Positions 8,496 through 18,017 are shown, counted from the first letter of the stretch. The stretch is 64,000 bases of DNA from Kluyvera sp047971185 (GCF_047971185.1 NZ_JBKDZH010000057.1:7047-71046), one strand, 5' to 3'. Numbers and translations: made by a program. The notes: generated from the letters alone by a model not told the origin.

Positions 8496-9860
8496 TTAAC
8501 GGCCAGGGAATCCTGGGGGCATCATACCCTTCATTCCGCGCATCATTTTCATCATGCCGCCTTTCGACTTCATCTTCTTCATCATGCGCTGCATGTCGTC
8601 GAACTGCTTGAGCAGACGGTTAACGTCCTGCACCTGCAGGCCGCAGCCCTGGGCGATACGACGCTTGCGGGAACCCTTGATGATTTCCGGCTTAGCGCGC
8701 TCTTTCAGGGTCATCGAGTTGATGATCGCTTCCATACGCACCAGCACTTTGTCATCCATCTGCGATTTGACGTTGTCCGGAATCTGGCCCATGCCCGGCA
8801 GTTTGCCCATCAGGCTTGCCATGCCGCCCATGTTTTTCATCTGCTTGAGCTGTTCCAGGAAGTCGTTGAGGTCGAAACCGTCGCCCTTCTTCAGCTTGGT
8901 GGCCAGTTTTTCGGCCTGCGCGCGGTCAACCTTGCTTTCGATATCTTCAATCAGCGACAGCACGTCGCCCATGCCGAGGATACGGGAAGCGATACGATCC
9001 GGGTGGAACGGCTCCAGCGCTTCGGTTTTTTCACCGACGCCGAGGAATTTAATCGGTTTGCCGGTAATGTGACGAATAGAGAGCGCCGCACCGCCGCGCG
9101 CATCGCCGTCGACCTTGGTCAGCACCACGCCGGTCAGCGGCAGCGCTTCGTTGAAGGCTTTGGCGGTATTCGCCGCATCCTGGCCGGTCATCGCATCGAC
9201 CACAAACAGCGTTTCTACCGGCTTAATGGCCGCATGAACCTGTTTAATTTCGTCCATCATGGCTTCGTCAACGTGCAGACGGCCGGCGGTATCCACCAGC
9301 AGCACGTCGTAGAACTTCAGCTTCGCTTCTTTCAGCGCCGCGTTAACGATGTCGATCGGTTTCTGGCCCACGTCGGACGGGAAGAAGTCAACGCCCACCT
9401 GCTCGGCCAGAGTTTCCAGCTGTTTGATCGCCGCCGGGCGATAAACGTCGGCAGACACGACCAGCACTTTCTTCTTGTGCTTCTCGCGCAGGAATTTACC
9501 CAGCTTACCGACGCTGGTGGTTTTACCCGCACCCTGCAGGCCCGCCATCAGCACCACGGCCGGCGGCTGCGCGGCCAGGTTCAGCGTTTGGTTCTCTTCG
9601 CCCATCGCCGAAACCAGTTCGCTACGGACGATTTTGACGAACTCCTGACCCGGGGTCAGGCTTTTGTTAACTTCATGACCAACCGCTTTTTCTTTTACGC
9701 GATTGATAAAATCACGCACTACCGGCAGCGCAACGTCAGCCTCCAGCAGCGCCATGCGCACTTCGCGCAGCGTCTCTTTTACGTTGTCTTCAGTAAGGCG
9801 TCCACGGCCACTGATATTGCGCAGCGTGCGCGACAAACGATCGGTTAAATTATCAAACAT
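8496..9860 (-). CDS. ffh: Ffh, signal recognition particle protein
   Basis: Ffh is the GTPase of the bacterial SRP. It binds 4.5S RNA and the signal sequences of nascent membrane proteins and delivers ribosomes to FtsY. At 454 aa it is full length. The N domain starts MFDNLTDRLSRTLRNISG. The G domain has the P-loop GLQGAGKTTSVGKL, DTAGRLHVDEAM and TKVDGDARGGAAL. The C-terminal M domain ends in a methionine-rich tail (MQRMMKKMKSKGGMMKMM). A long open frame on the opposite strand is a codon-bias shadow. Confidence 0.98.
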   Translation of the reverse strand: MFDNLTDRLSRTLRNISGRGRLTEDNVKETLREVRMALLEADVALPVVRDFINRVKEKAVGHEVNKSLTPGQEFVKIVRSELVSAMGEENQTLNLAAQPPAVVLMAGLQGAGKTTSVGKLGKFLREKHKKKVLVVSADVYRPAAIKQLETLAEQVGVDFFPSDVGQKPIDIVNAALKEAKLKFYDVLLVDTAGRLHVDEAMMDEIKQVHAAIKPVETLFVVDAMTGQDAANTAKAFNEALPLTGVVLTKVDGDARGGAALSIRHITGKPIKFLGVGEKTEALEPFHPDRIASRILGMGDVLSLIEDIESKVDRAQAEKLATKLKKGDGFDLNDFLEQLKQMKNMGGMASLMGKLPGMGQIPDNVKSQMDDKVLVRMEAIINSMTLKERAKPEIIKGSRKRRIAQGCGLQVQDVNRLLKQFDDMQRMMKKMKSKGGMMKMMRGMKGMMPPGFPGR

Positions 9861-10084
9861 TGTCTCTCGCCTGGGGTGGAAACGGTGAGTCGCTCACGCG
9901 ACAAAAAAACGGAAATTTGCGGCAGTATAACACGACACCGGGCGAGTTGTGAGGCCACGGTGGGCGCTGATATCACGTAACGTGACGCCGCCGCCTTCAC
10001 ACCGCCTGTGCGGCCTGATACAACTCGAAGGATTTTGCGTATATACTGCTTCTCTTTCTTCTATTTGACGACTGCCGATTCTTT

Positions 10085-10876
10085 ATGCCTGTGTTTGCCC
10101 TGCTCGCGCTTGTTGCCTACTCCATCAGCCTGGCGCTGATCATTCCCGGCCTGCTGCAAAAAAACAGCGGCTGGCGGCGTATGGCGATTCTCTCCGCCAC
10201 CGTGGCGCTGGTGTGCCATGCGTTTGCGCTGGAAGCCCGCATCCTGCCGGGCGGTGACAGCGGGCAGAATCTCAGCCTGTTAAACGTCGGCTCGCTGGTC
10301 AGCCTGATGATCTGTACGGTGATGACCATTGTCGCCTCGCGTAATCGCGGCTGGCTGCTGCTGCCCATCGTGTATGCGTTTGCGCTGATCAACCTCGCCT
10401 TCGCCACCTTTATGCCCAACGAATTCATCACCCATCTGGAAGCCACGCCGGGGATGATGGTGCATATCGGCCTGTCGCTGTTCTCCTACGCGACGCTGAT
10501 TATCGCCGCCCTGTACGCGCTGCAGCTGGCGTGGATTGACTATCAGCTCAAGAATAAAAAGCTGGCGTTCAACCATGAGATGCCGCCGCTGATGGTGATT
10601 GAACGCAAAATGTTTCACATCACTCAGGTTGGCGTGGTGCTGCTCACGCTCACGCTGTGTACCGGCCTGTTTTACATGCATAACCTCTTCAGCATGGAAA
10701 ATATCGACAAGGCCGTCCTTTCCATCATCGCCTGGTTCGTCTATATCGTGTTGTTATGGGGCCACTATCATGAAGGGTGGCGAGGCCGCCGGGTGGTCTG
10801 GTTTAACGTAGCGGGCGCGGGCATCCTGACGCTCGCCTATTTCGGTAGCCGCGTGATTCAACAATTCGTAGGCTAA
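10085..10876 (+). CDS. ypjD: YpjD, CcmC/HemX-like membrane protein
   Basis: This 263-aa inner-membrane protein has about eight hydrophobic helices and belongs to the cytochrome c assembly protein (CcmC/HemX-like) family. E. coli YpjD has the same neighbours, ffh on one side and the CorC/HlyC-type gene on the other. Family members handle heme or support cytochrome biogenesis, but no reaction is established for YpjD. The conserved segment ATPGMMVHIGLSLFSYATL carries a histidine. It ends 16 bases before the next gene, probably the same transcript. Confidence 0.9.
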   Translation: MPVFALLALVAYSISLALIIPGLLQKNSGWRRMAILSATVALVCHAFALEARILPGGDSGQNLSLLNVGSLVSLMICTVMTIVASRNRGWLLLPIVYAFALINLAFATFMPNEFITHLEATPGMMVHIGLSLFSYATLIIAALYALQLAWIDYQLKNKKLAFNHEMPPLMVIERKMFHITQVGVVLLTLTLCTGLFYMHNLFSMENIDKAVLSIIAWFVYIVLLWGHYHEGWRGRRVVWFNVAGAGILTLAYFGSRVIQQFVG

Positions 10877-10892
10877 GTACTAAGGAATTCTC

Positions 10893-12179
10893 TTGGAACA
10901 TATCTCTACCACCACGCTGATCGTGACGCTGATCATCATGGTGGTCATTTCCGCTTATTTTTCTGGCTCTGAAACCGGCATGATGACGCTAAACCGCTAT
11001 CGGCTGCGTCATCTGGCAAAACAGGGCGACAAATCGGCGCGGCGCGTCGAAAAGCTGCTGAAAAAACCTGACCGCCTTATCAGCCTGGTGCTGATTGGCA
11101 ACAACCTCGTCAACATTCTGGCCTCCGCGCTCGGTACTATTGTCGGCATGCGTCTGTACGGCGATATGGGCGTCGCCATCGCCACCGGCGTGCTGACCTT
11201 TGTGGTGCTGGTCTTCGCAGAAGTTCTGCCGAAAACAATCGCCGCGCTGTACCCGGAAAAGGTCGCCTACCCCAGCAGCTTCCTGCTGGCGCCGCTGCAA
11301 ATTCTGATGATGCCGCTGGTCTGGCTGCTTAACCTCATTACCCGCATTCTGATGCGTATGATGGGGATTAAGACCGATATCACGATGAGCAGCGCGCTGA
11401 GCAAAGACGAGCTACGCACCATCGTGAATGAATCCCGCTCGCAGATTTCACGCCGCAACCAGGACATGCTGCTGTCGGTGCTGGATCTGGAAAAGGTCAG
11501 CGTGGACGACATCATGGTGCCGCGCAATGAAATCGTCGGCATTAACATCAACGACGACTGGAAATCGATCGTCCGTCAACTTACCCACTCGCCGCACGGC
11601 CGCATCGTGCTGTATCGCGACACGCTCGACGACGCCATCAGCATGCTGCGCGTACGCGAAGCCTATCGCCTGATGACCGAGAAAAAAGAGTTCACCAAAG
11701 AGGTGATGCTGCGCGCCGCCGATGAAATTTACTTCGTGCCGGAAGGAACGCCGCTCAGCACCCAGCTGGTTAAGTTCCAGCGCAATAAGAAGAAAGTGGG
11801 CCTGGTGGTCGACGAATATGGCGATATTCAGGGGCTGGTGACGGTAGAAGACATTCTTGAAGAGATCGTCGGCGACTTTACCACCTCCATGTCACCGTCG
11901 CTGGCTGAGGAAGTTAACCCGCAGAACGACGGCTCGGTGATTATCGACGGCAGCGCCAACGTGCGCGAGCTGAATAAAGCCTTTAACTGGCACCTGCCGG
12001 AAGACGAAGCGCGAACGATGAACGGGATGATTGTCGAAGCGCTGGAAGAGATCCCGGCGGCGGGCACGCGCGTGCGTATCGCCCAGTATGATATCGATAT
12101 TCTCGACGTGCAGGATAACGTGATTAAGCAGGTTCAGGTGAACCCGGTGAAACCGCTTCGGGAAAGCGTGCAGGATTAA
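10893..12179 (+). CDS. corB: CorB/YfjD, CNNM-type transporter with CBS domains
   Basis: This 428-aa protein has an N-terminal DUF21/CNNM membrane domain (about residues 1-180, SGSETGMMTLNRYRLRHLAK), a CBS pair (DDIMVPRNEIVGI to GLVTVEDILEEIVGDF) and a C-terminal CorC/HlyC domain (about residues 340-420). Relatives are tied to magnesium and cobalt efflux or resistance; the E. coli gene is called yfjD or corB. The start is TTG with AAGGAATT upstream, as I recall for E. coli. It ends just before a strong hairpin shared with convergent grpE. Confidence 0.93.
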   Translation: MEHISTTTLIVTLIIMVVISAYFSGSETGMMTLNRYRLRHLAKQGDKSARRVEKLLKKPDRLISLVLIGNNLVNILASALGTIVGMRLYGDMGVAIATGVLTFVVLVFAEVLPKTIAALYPEKVAYPSSFLLAPLQILMMPLVWLLNLITRILMRMMGIKTDITMSSALSKDELRTIVNESRSQISRRNQDMLLSVLDLEKVSVDDIMVPRNEIVGININDDWKSIVRQLTHSPHGRIVLYRDTLDDAISMLRVREAYRLMTEKKEFTKEVMLRAADEIYFVPEGTPLSTQLVKFQRNKKKVGLVVDEYGDIQGLVTVEDILEEIVGDFTTSMSPSLAEEVNPQNDGSVIIDGSANVRELNKAFNWHLPEDEARTMNGMIVEALEEIPAAGTRVRIAQYDIDILDVQDNVIKQVQVNPVKPLRESVQD

Positions 12180-12185
12180 TGATAC

Positions 12186-12209
12186 CCCTCTCCCCTGACG
12201 GGGAGAGGG
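12186..12209. terminator. Bidirectional hairpin between corB and grpE
   Basis: A perfect 10-bp stem (CCCTCTCCCC with GGGGAGAGGG) and four-base loop sits between convergent corB and grpE. The T-run is weak on both sides. Confidence 0.65.
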
Positions 12210-12220
12210 TAAAGCGAAGC

Positions 12221-12814
12221 TTATGCCTTCGCTTTCGCGACAGACACCATCGCCGCGCGAATGGTACGCCCGTTCAGGGTATACCCTTTCTGCATCACCA
12301 TCAGCACGTTGCCGGCGGCAACCTCATCAGATTCCACCATCGCAATCGCCTGGTGAACGTTCGGGTCCATCGGTACGTCGATATCCGCAACAACCTGCAC
12401 GCCAAATTTCGCCACCACATCCAGCATCGACTTACGGGTCAGTTCGATACCTTCGATCATCGCCGCCATCGCGTCGCTGTCTTTGTTGGCCACTTCCAGC
12501 GCGCGGTCCAGGCTATCGAGCACCGGCAGCAGCTCGTTGACGAATTTTTCCAGCGCAAACTTGTGCGCCTTCTCAACGTCAATTTCAGTGCGACGACGCA
12601 GGTTTTCCATCTCTGCCTTCACGCGCAGCACGCTTTCGCGCTCGCGGGTCTCGGCTTCCGCTAACTGCGATTCAAGGTTCGCAATTTTTTCGTCGCGCGG
12701 ATCCACCTGCTCAGCAGAAGCGTTTGGTTCAACCGCCTCAACTTCTTCGTGCTGTTCCATGATAATTTCTTCCGGGGATTGCCCCTCAGGCGTTTTCTGT
12801 TCTTTACTGCTCAT
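12221..12814 (-). CDS. grpE: GrpE, DnaK nucleotide exchange factor
   Basis: This 197-aa protein releases ADP from DnaK in the Hsp70 cycle. It has an acidic N-terminus, a long coiled coil (about residues 38-90, ANLESQLAEAETRERESV) and the C-terminal beta domain with VHQAIAMVESDEVAAGNVL and GYTLNGRTIRAAMV, the GrpE signature. It is transcribed from a clear heat-shock promoter. Confidence 0.98.
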   Translation of the reverse strand: MSSKEQKTPEGQSPEEIIMEQHEEVEAVEPNASAEQVDPRDEKIANLESQLAEAETRERESVLRVKAEMENLRRRTEIDVEKAHKFALEKFVNELLPVLDSLDRALEVANKDSDAMAAMIEGIELTRKSMLDVVAKFGVQVVADIDVPMDPNVHQAIAMVESDEVAAGNVLMVMQKGYTLNGRTIRAAMVSVAKAKA

Positions 12815-12860
12815 GAATTTCTCCGCGTTTTTTTCGCAATCATCTCGCTAACTTCGCTTA

Positions 12861-12888
12861 TTATGGGGATCAGATTCCGGGTTTCAAG
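12861..12888 (-). promoter_or_regulatory. Sigma-32 heat-shock promoter of grpE
   Basis: On the minus strand CTTGAAA, 13 bases, then CCCCATAA: an almost exact match to the sigma-32 consensus, placed about 50 bases before the grpE start. Confidence 0.88.
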
Positions 12889-12936
12889 GGAAGCTCTCAC
12901 ATTGTCACCCATCTTCGGCACAAGGACATTCAGAAA

Positions 12937-13815
12937 ATGAACAATCATTTCAAGTGTATCGGTATTGTAGGACACCCTCGTCATCCGACGGCCCTGACGA
13001 CACATGAAATGCTCTATCGCTGGCTGAACACCAAAGGCCTCGATGTTATTGTTGAGCGCCAGATAGCCAAAGAACTGAAGCTCGATAATGTGAAAACCGG
13101 GACCCTGGCAGAAATTGGTCAGAAAGCGGACCTGGCGGTGGTGGTGGGCGGCGACGGCAATATGCTCGGCGCGGCGCGCACCCTCGCCCGCTACGACATC
13201 AGCGTGATCGGTATTAACCGCGGCAACCTCGGCTTCCTGACGGACCTCGACCCGGACAACGCTCATCAGCAGCTTGCCGACGTGCTGGACGGCAACTACA
13301 TTGCCGAAAAACGCTTCCTGCTGGAAGCCCAGGTGTGCCAGCAGAACTGCCAGAAGCGCATCAGTACCGCCATCAACGAAGTGGTGCTACACCCGGGCAA
13401 AGTGGCGCACATGATTGAGTTTGAAGTGTATATCGACGAGACCTTTGCCTTCTCCCAGCGCTCCGACGGCCTGATTATCTCCACGCCCACCGGTTCTACC
13501 GCCTACTCGCTCTCCGCCGGCGGCCCGATTCTGACGCCTTCGCTGGACGCGATTACCCTGGTGCCGATGTTCCCGCATACGCTCTCCGCGCGCCCGCTGG
13601 TGATTAACAGCAACAGCACCATCCGCCTGCGCTTCTCGCACCGACGCAGCGACCTCGAGATCAGCTGCGACAGCCAGATTGCGCTGCCTATCCAGGAAGG
13701 TGAAGACGTATTGATTCGCCGCAGCGACTATCACCTGAATCTGATTCACCCGAAAGACTACAGCTATTTCAACACATTAAGCACCAAGCTCGGCTGGTCA
13801 AAAAAGTTGTTCTAA
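12937..13815 (+). CDS. nadK: NadK, NAD kinase
   Basis: This 292-aa cytoplasmic enzyme phosphorylates NAD to NADP with ATP. The family's GGDGN motif is at residues 71-75 and the NAD-binding region SDGLIISTPTGSTAYSLSAGG is intact. The length equals that of the E. coli enzyme. It is divergent from grpE and is followed by recN. Confidence 0.98.
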   Translation: MNNHFKCIGIVGHPRHPTALTTHEMLYRWLNTKGLDVIVERQIAKELKLDNVKTGTLAEIGQKADLAVVVGGDGNMLGAARTLARYDISVIGINRGNLGFLTDLDPDNAHQQLADVLDGNYIAEKRFLLEAQVCQQNCQKRISTAINEVVLHPGKVAHMIEFEVYIDETFAFSQRSDGLIISTPTGSTAYSLSAGGPILTPSLDAITLVPMFPHTLSARPLVINSNSTIRLRFSHRRSDLEISCDSQIALPIQEGEDVLIRRSDYHLNLIHPKDYSYFNTLSTKLGWSKKLF

Positions 13816-13832
13816 TTTTATCGCCACCTCTT

Positions 13833-13874
13833 TACTGGATAAAAAACCAGTCTATACTGTATGAAAACACAGTT
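13833..13874 (+). promoter_or_regulatory. Two LexA (SOS) boxes upstream of recN
   Basis: Two sites with CTG-type half-sites eight bases apart: CTGG-N8-CCAG (13835-13850) and the canonical CTGT-N8-ACAG (13857-13872), in tandem just before recN. E. coli recN is also under multiple LexA boxes, giving strong SOS induction. Confidence 0.88.
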
Positions 13875-13900
13875 ATGGGTTTTCATACAGGAAAGCGGCT

Positions 13901-15562
13901 ATGTTGGCACAACTGACCATCAGCAATTTTGCAATCGTTCGTGAACTTGAGATCGACTTCAACAGCGGCATGACGGCCATCACCGGGGAAACCGGCGCCG
14001 GTAAGTCCATTGCAATTGATGCCCTCGGGCTGTGCCTGGGCGGTCGAGCAGAGGCCGACATGGTACGCGTCGGCGCCAGCCGCGCCGATCTCTGTGCCCG
14101 CTTCGCGCTGAAAGACACCCCAGCGGCCCTGCGCTGGCTGGAAGAAAACCAGCTGGAGGATGGCCGTGAGTGCCTGCTGCGTCGCGTCATCAGCAGCGAC
14201 GGCCGCTCCCGTGGCTTTATTAACGGTACTGCCGTACCGCTTTCCCAGCTTCGCGAACTCGGCCAGCTGCTGATCCAGATCCACGGCCAGCATGCGCACC
14301 AGCAGCTAGTCAAATCCGACCACCAGAAAACGCTGCTGGACGCCTACGCGGGCGAGTCCGGGCTCGCACGACAGATGGCGGAGAACTACCGTCTCTGGCA
14401 TCAGAGCTGCCGCGATCTGGCGACCCACCAGCAGCAAAGCCAGGAGCGCGCCGCCCGCGCCGAGCTGCTGCAATACCAGTTGAAAGAGCTGATCGAGTTC
14501 AATCCGCAGCCCGGCGAATACGAGCAGATTGATGAAGAGTACAAGCGCCTCGCCAACAGCGGCCAGTTGCTCTCCACCAGCCAGCATGCGCTCGCCATCC
14601 TGGCAGACGGCGATGACGTTAACCTGCAAAGCCAGCTCTACACTGCCCGCCAGTTGGCAGGCGAACTGGTCAGCATGGACGGCAAGCTTTCCGGCGTACT
14701 CGATATGCTGGAAGAAGCGGCGATCCAGCTAAGTGAAGCCAGTGACGAACTGCGTCATTACTGCGACCGGATGGATCTCGACCCTAACCGTCTGTTTGAG
14801 CTGGAACAGCGCCTGTCAAAACAGATTTCACTGGCGCGTAAGCACCAAATCTCGCCGGAAGCGCTGCCGGAATACTATCAGTCTCTGCTGGATGAACAGC
14901 AGCAGCTCGACGACCAGACAGACTCGCTCGAAACGCTTAAGCTGGCGGTATCTCGCTATCACCAGCTGGCACTGGACACCGCGCGCCAGCTACACGCTCA
15001 GCGTCAGGCCAGCGCACAGGAGCTGGCGCAGCTGATTACCGACAGCATGCATATGCTCTCCATGCCGCACGGCCTGTTTGATATCGACGTCTGCTTTGAG
15101 GAGCAGCATCTGACCGCTGAAGGCGCAGACCGCATTGAGTTCCGCGTCACCACCAACCCGGGTCAGCCGCTGCAGGCGATCGCCAAAGTGGCCTCCGGCG
15201 GCGAGCTGTCGCGTATTGCACTGGCTATTCAGGTGATCACGGCACGTAAAATGGAAACTCCGGCGCTGATTTTCGATGAAGTGGACGTGGGGATCAGCGG
15301 CCCAACGGCAGCGGTCGTCGGCAAACTGCTGCGCCAGCTGGGTGAATCGACCCAGGTGATGTGCGTGACCCACCTGCCGCAGGTCGCGGGCTGTGGTCAC
15401 CACCACTTCTACGTCAGCAAAGAGACCGACGGCGCAATGACCGAAACCCACATGCAGCCGCTGGATAAACGCGCCCGCCTGCAAGAGCTGGCGCGGCTGC
15501 TGGGAGGCAGTGAAGTCACCCGTAATACGCTGGCGAATGCGAAAGAGTTGCTGGCCGCATAA
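13901..15562 (+). CDS. recN: RecN, SMC-like DNA repair ATPase
   Basis: This 553-aa protein acts in double-strand-break repair. Walker A GETGAGKS is at residues 29-36. A long coiled-coil middle follows, then the ABC signature (ASGGELSRIALAIQV) and Walker B (ALIFDEVDVGISG). Two LexA boxes stand in front of it. Full length for the family. Confidence 0.98.
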   Translation: MLAQLTISNFAIVRELEIDFNSGMTAITGETGAGKSIAIDALGLCLGGRAEADMVRVGASRADLCARFALKDTPAALRWLEENQLEDGRECLLRRVISSDGRSRGFINGTAVPLSQLRELGQLLIQIHGQHAHQQLVKSDHQKTLLDAYAGESGLARQMAENYRLWHQSCRDLATHQQQSQERAARAELLQYQLKELIEFNPQPGEYEQIDEEYKRLANSGQLLSTSQHALAILADGDDVNLQSQLYTARQLAGELVSMDGKLSGVLDMLEEAAIQLSEASDELRHYCDRMDLDPNRLFELEQRLSKQISLARKHQISPEALPEYYQSLLDEQQQLDDQTDSLETLKLAVSRYHQLALDTARQLHAQRQASAQELAQLITDSMHMLSMPHGLFDIDVCFEEQHLTAEGADRIEFRVTTNPGQPLQAIAKVASGGELSRIALAIQVITARKMETPALIFDEVDVGISGPTAAVVGKLLRQLGESTQVMCVTHLPQVAGCGHHHFYVSKETDGAMTETHMQPLDKRARLQELARLLGGSEVTRNTLANAKELLAA

Positions 15563-15710
15563 ACTTTTTTGATTTCTCAGAGTCTGAGTTCACAATAAAA
15601 ACGCCGTAAGACCTGATATCAAAGGTTTCCAACTTACCTCAGGTCTATTATCATCGGCACATGACATATGAGCCGCGTACTGCTCGGGCCCGAAAAGGAA
15701 TCAAATCACT

Positions 15711-16049
15711 ATGCGCTGTAAAACGCTGACTGCTGCCGCAGCGGTTCTTCTGATGATGACTGCAGGCTGTTCCACTCTGGAGCGAGTGGTTTACCGTCCT
15801 GATATTAGTCAGGGGAACTACCTGGCACCTAACGATGTAGCCAAAATTCGTCCTGGCATGACCCAGCAACAGGTCGCCTACACCTTAGGTACCCCGATGA
15901 TGACCGATCCGTTCGGCACCAACACCTGGTTCTATGTTTTCCGCCAGCAGCCGGGGCATGAAAAGGCCACCCAGCAGACGCTGACGCTGACCTTCAACAG
16001 CAGCGGTGTGCTGACCAACATCGATAACAAACCAGCGCTGACTAAATAA
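15711..16049 (+). CDS. bamE: BamE (SmpA), outer-membrane assembly lipoprotein
   Basis: This 112-aa lipoprotein is part of the BAM complex that inserts beta-barrel proteins into the outer membrane. It has a lipoprotein signal with lipobox MTAGC (mature Cys at residue 20), then the BamE fold with VYRPDISQGNYL, IRPGMTQQQVAYTLGTP and DPFGTNTWFYVFR, all family hallmarks. Confidence 0.98.
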   Translation: MRCKTLTAAAAVLLMMTAGCSTLERVVYRPDISQGNYLAPNDVAKIRPGMTQQQVAYTLGTPMMTDPFGTNTWFYVFRQQPGHEKATQQTLTLTFNSSGVLTNIDNKPALTK

Positions 16050-16062
16050 GCCAGCAGCAACG

Positions 16063-16092
16063 AAAAAAAAGCGCTCAATGAGCGCTTTTTTA
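16063..16092 (+). terminator. bamE terminator
   Basis: Stem AAAGCGCTC/GAGCGCTTT with a short loop and T-run 14 bases after bamE. An A-run on the left makes it usable in both directions, also ending rnfH. Confidence 0.85.
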
Positions 16093-16115
16093 TTATCTGT
16101 AAGCCGTAGAGTGGG

Positions 16116-16412
16116 CTAGCCCTTATTCTGCGCCGACTTTTCCGCCCGTTGGCGACGTAGCTCTTTCGGGTCGGCAATCAGCGGGCGATAAATCTCAACC
16201 CGATCGCCGTCATGAACTTCATCCTGCAGCTTAGCCGGACGGCTATAAATACCGACCTTATTTTTGCTCAGGTCGATATCATCACGCAGCGCTAGCAGGC
16301 CGCTTGCCTGGATCGCCTGCTCAATCGTGGCCCCTTGTTCCAGCGTAACGCGCTGCACATACTGCTTTTGCGGCAGCGCGTAAGCCACTTCCACGGCAAT
16401 CTTACCCGACAC
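16116..16412 (-). CDS. rnfH: RnfH family protein (YfjF)
   Basis: This 98-aa protein has a ubiquitin-like fold (RnfH/PF03658 family, ratA-rnfH operon). It has no known reaction. Typical segments are KIAVEVAYALP, NKVGIYSRPAKL and DRVEIYRPLIADPKELRRQRAE. I chose a GTG start with GAGAGG upstream, which makes the gene overlap the end of ratA by 11 bases; an ATG 18 bases earlier is also in frame. Confidence 0.92.
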   Translation of the reverse strand: MSGKIAVEVAYALPQKQYVQRVTLEQGATIEQAIQASGLLALRDDIDLSKNKVGIYSRPAKLQDEVHDGDRVEIYRPLIADPKELRRQRAEKSAQNKG

Positions 16413-16839
16413 GGTAAACCTCTCTGGCACGCATCGTAAACGCCTGAACCATATTCAGCGCCAGCTCTTTAAAGATGCGGCCAAATGCCAGCTCAATGAG
16501 CTTATTGGTAAACTCAAAATCAAGATGAAATTCAATCTTACAGGCGTCCTGACTTAACGGCGTAAACTTCCAGCCGCCAATCAGCTTTTTAAACGGCCCA
16601 TCGACCAGATGCATCAGGATACTCTGGTTATCGGTTAACGTATTACGCGTGGTAAAGGTCTTACTGATACCCGCTTTCGCGACATCAACCGCCGCCGTCA
16701 TTTGCGTCGGTCCAGACTCCAGAACGCGGCTGCCCGTACAACCGGGAAGAAAATCCGGATAGGCATTCACATCATTAACCAGTTGATACATTTGCTCCGC
16801 GCTGTAGGGAACCAGCGCAGTACGGCTAATCTGAGGCAT
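16402..16839 (-). CDS. ratA: RatA, START-domain protein
   Basis: RatA (145 aa from MPQISRTALVPYS) is a START/polyketide-cyclase-like protein. In E. coli it is described as a toxin that blocks 70S ribosome association, and in mitochondria the relative COQ10 binds ubiquinone. Motifs: YSAEQMYQLVNDVNAYP and FLPGCTGSRVLE, with GPFKKLIGGWKF. Longer in-frame starts exist 12 and 39 bases upstream but have weaker ribosome sites. It overlaps rnfH and is divergent from smpB. Confidence 0.94.
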   Translation of the reverse strand: MPQISRTALVPYSAEQMYQLVNDVNAYPDFLPGCTGSRVLESGPTQMTAAVDVAKAGISKTFTTRNTLTDNQSILMHLVDGPFKKLIGGWKFTPLSQDACKIEFHLDFEFTNKLIELAFGRIFKELALNMVQAFTMRAREVYRVG

Positions 16840-16990
16840 AGCAATTTCCATGATCGAACACGGCGTAAATAGTATCATTTATCTACGGTTAAAAAAAACG
16901 GACGCAGGCTATATCGTGCTAAGATAACGCATTACGCCTCGCGGGAGCTTGAGGCTAGGCTTATCAGATTAGCGATAATTTCAGGATATT

Positions 16991-17473
16991 ATGACAAAGA
17001 AAAAAGCACACAAACCTGGATCGGCCACGATTGCGCTGAATAAACGCGCCCGCCACGAATACTTTATCGAAGAAGAATTTGAGGCGGGTCTGGCCCTCCA
17101 GGGCTGGGAAGTGAAATCCCTGCGCGCAGGTAAAGCCAACATCGGCGACAGCTACGTCATCCTGAAGGACGGAGAAGCGTTCCTGTTCGGCGCCAACTTT
17201 ACCCCTATGGCCGTGGCGTCCACGCATTACGTTTGCGACCCTACCCGCACGCGTAAGCTGCTGCTCAACCAACGCGAGCTGGACTCTCTTTACGGGCGCA
17301 TCAACCGTGAAGGCTACACCGTCGTGGCGCTGTCCCTGTACTGGAAGAACGCCTGGTGTAAAGTGAAGATCGGCGTCGCCAAAGGTAAGAAACAGCACGA
17401 CAAACGTTCCGACCTGAAAGATCGTGAATGGCAGCTCGATAAAGCCCGCATTATGAAACATGCCGGCCGCTAA
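16991..17473 (+). CDS. smpB: SmpB, tmRNA-binding protein
   Basis: SmpB (160 aa) binds tmRNA and takes it to stalled ribosomes in trans-translation. The OB fold carries RARHEYFIEEEFEAGLALQGWEVKS and GDSYVILKDGEAFLFGA; the basic tail (KGKKQHDKRSDLKDREW) enters the mRNA channel in this family. It is followed by its partner RNA gene ssrA. Confidence 0.98.
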   Translation: MTKKKAHKPGSATIALNKRARHEYFIEEEFEAGLALQGWEVKSLRAGKANIGDSYVILKDGEAFLFGANFTPMAVASTHYVCDPTRTRKLLLNQRELDSLYGRINREGYTVVALSLYWKNAWCKVKIGVAKGKKQHDKRSDLKDREWQLDKARIMKHAGR

Positions 17474-17496
17474 GCCAGACGCATCTCCAGCCTCAA

Positions 17497-17525
17497 CAAC
17501 TATCCCCGGCTCACGGGGATAGTTG
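17497..17525 (+). terminator. smpB hairpin terminator
   Basis: Perfect 11-bp stem (CAACTATCCCC with GGGGATAGTTG) with a seven-base loop, 24 bases after smpB. The downstream T-run is poor. Confidence 0.6.
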
Positions 17526-17654
17526 CATTATCAGCCCGTTATCCTTCCTCAACACCGCCATTTGCACGAGAAACGCTCAGCCAACAGCTTGTTGAGACAC
17601 GTTTTTTACTGGCAACCCTCTACGCAACTCTGTTATACTCATCACAACACTATT

Positions 17655-18017
17655 GGGGCTGATTCTGGATTCGACGGGATTTGCGAAACCCAAGGTGCAT
17701 GCCGAGGGGCGGTTGGCCTCGTAAAAAGCCGCAAAAAATAGTCGCAAACGACGAAAACTACGCTTTAGCAGCTTAATAACCTGCTCTGAGCCCTCTCTCC
17801 CTAGCTTCCGCTCTTAAGACGGGGATCAAAGAGAGGTCAAACCCAAAAGAGATCGCGTGGAAGCCCTGCCTGGGGTTGAAGCGTTAAAACTAATCAGGCT
17901 AGTCTGGTAGTGGCGTGTCCGTCCGCAGGTGCCAGGCGAATGTAAAGACGAACTAAGCATGTAGTACCGAGGATGTAGGAATTTCGGACGCGGGTTCAAC
18001 TCCCGCCAGCTCCACCA
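17655..18017 (+). ncRNA. ssrA: tmRNA (ssrA)
   Basis: This 363-nt RNA gene begins GGGGCTGATTCTGG and ends GCCAGCTCCACCA. The 5' and 3' ends pair into the tRNA-Ala-like half, with a TTCAACTC T-loop. The tag reading frame runs from the resume codon GCA at 17744 to the TAA ending at 17776 and encodes ANDENYALAA. A good -10 (TATACT, 17634-17639) stands 15 bases upstream; the -35 is poor. The 3' end is the attachment site of the island that follows, and the CCA end is kept intact. Confidence 0.98.
18004..18010 (+). repeat. Putative attL core in ssrA 3' end
   Basis: CGCCAGC inside the T-arm/acceptor end of ssrA is repeated at 27653-27659, next to what looks like the original ssrA 3' flank. The shared core is only seven bases, so the exact crossover point is uncertain. 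Confidence 0.5.

Noticed and set aside
8442..9848. A 468-codon open frame on the strand opposite ffh
   Set aside because: Antisense to a full-length Ffh with all motifs; composition is His/Gln/Arg-rich, the usual shadow of a high-GC gene.
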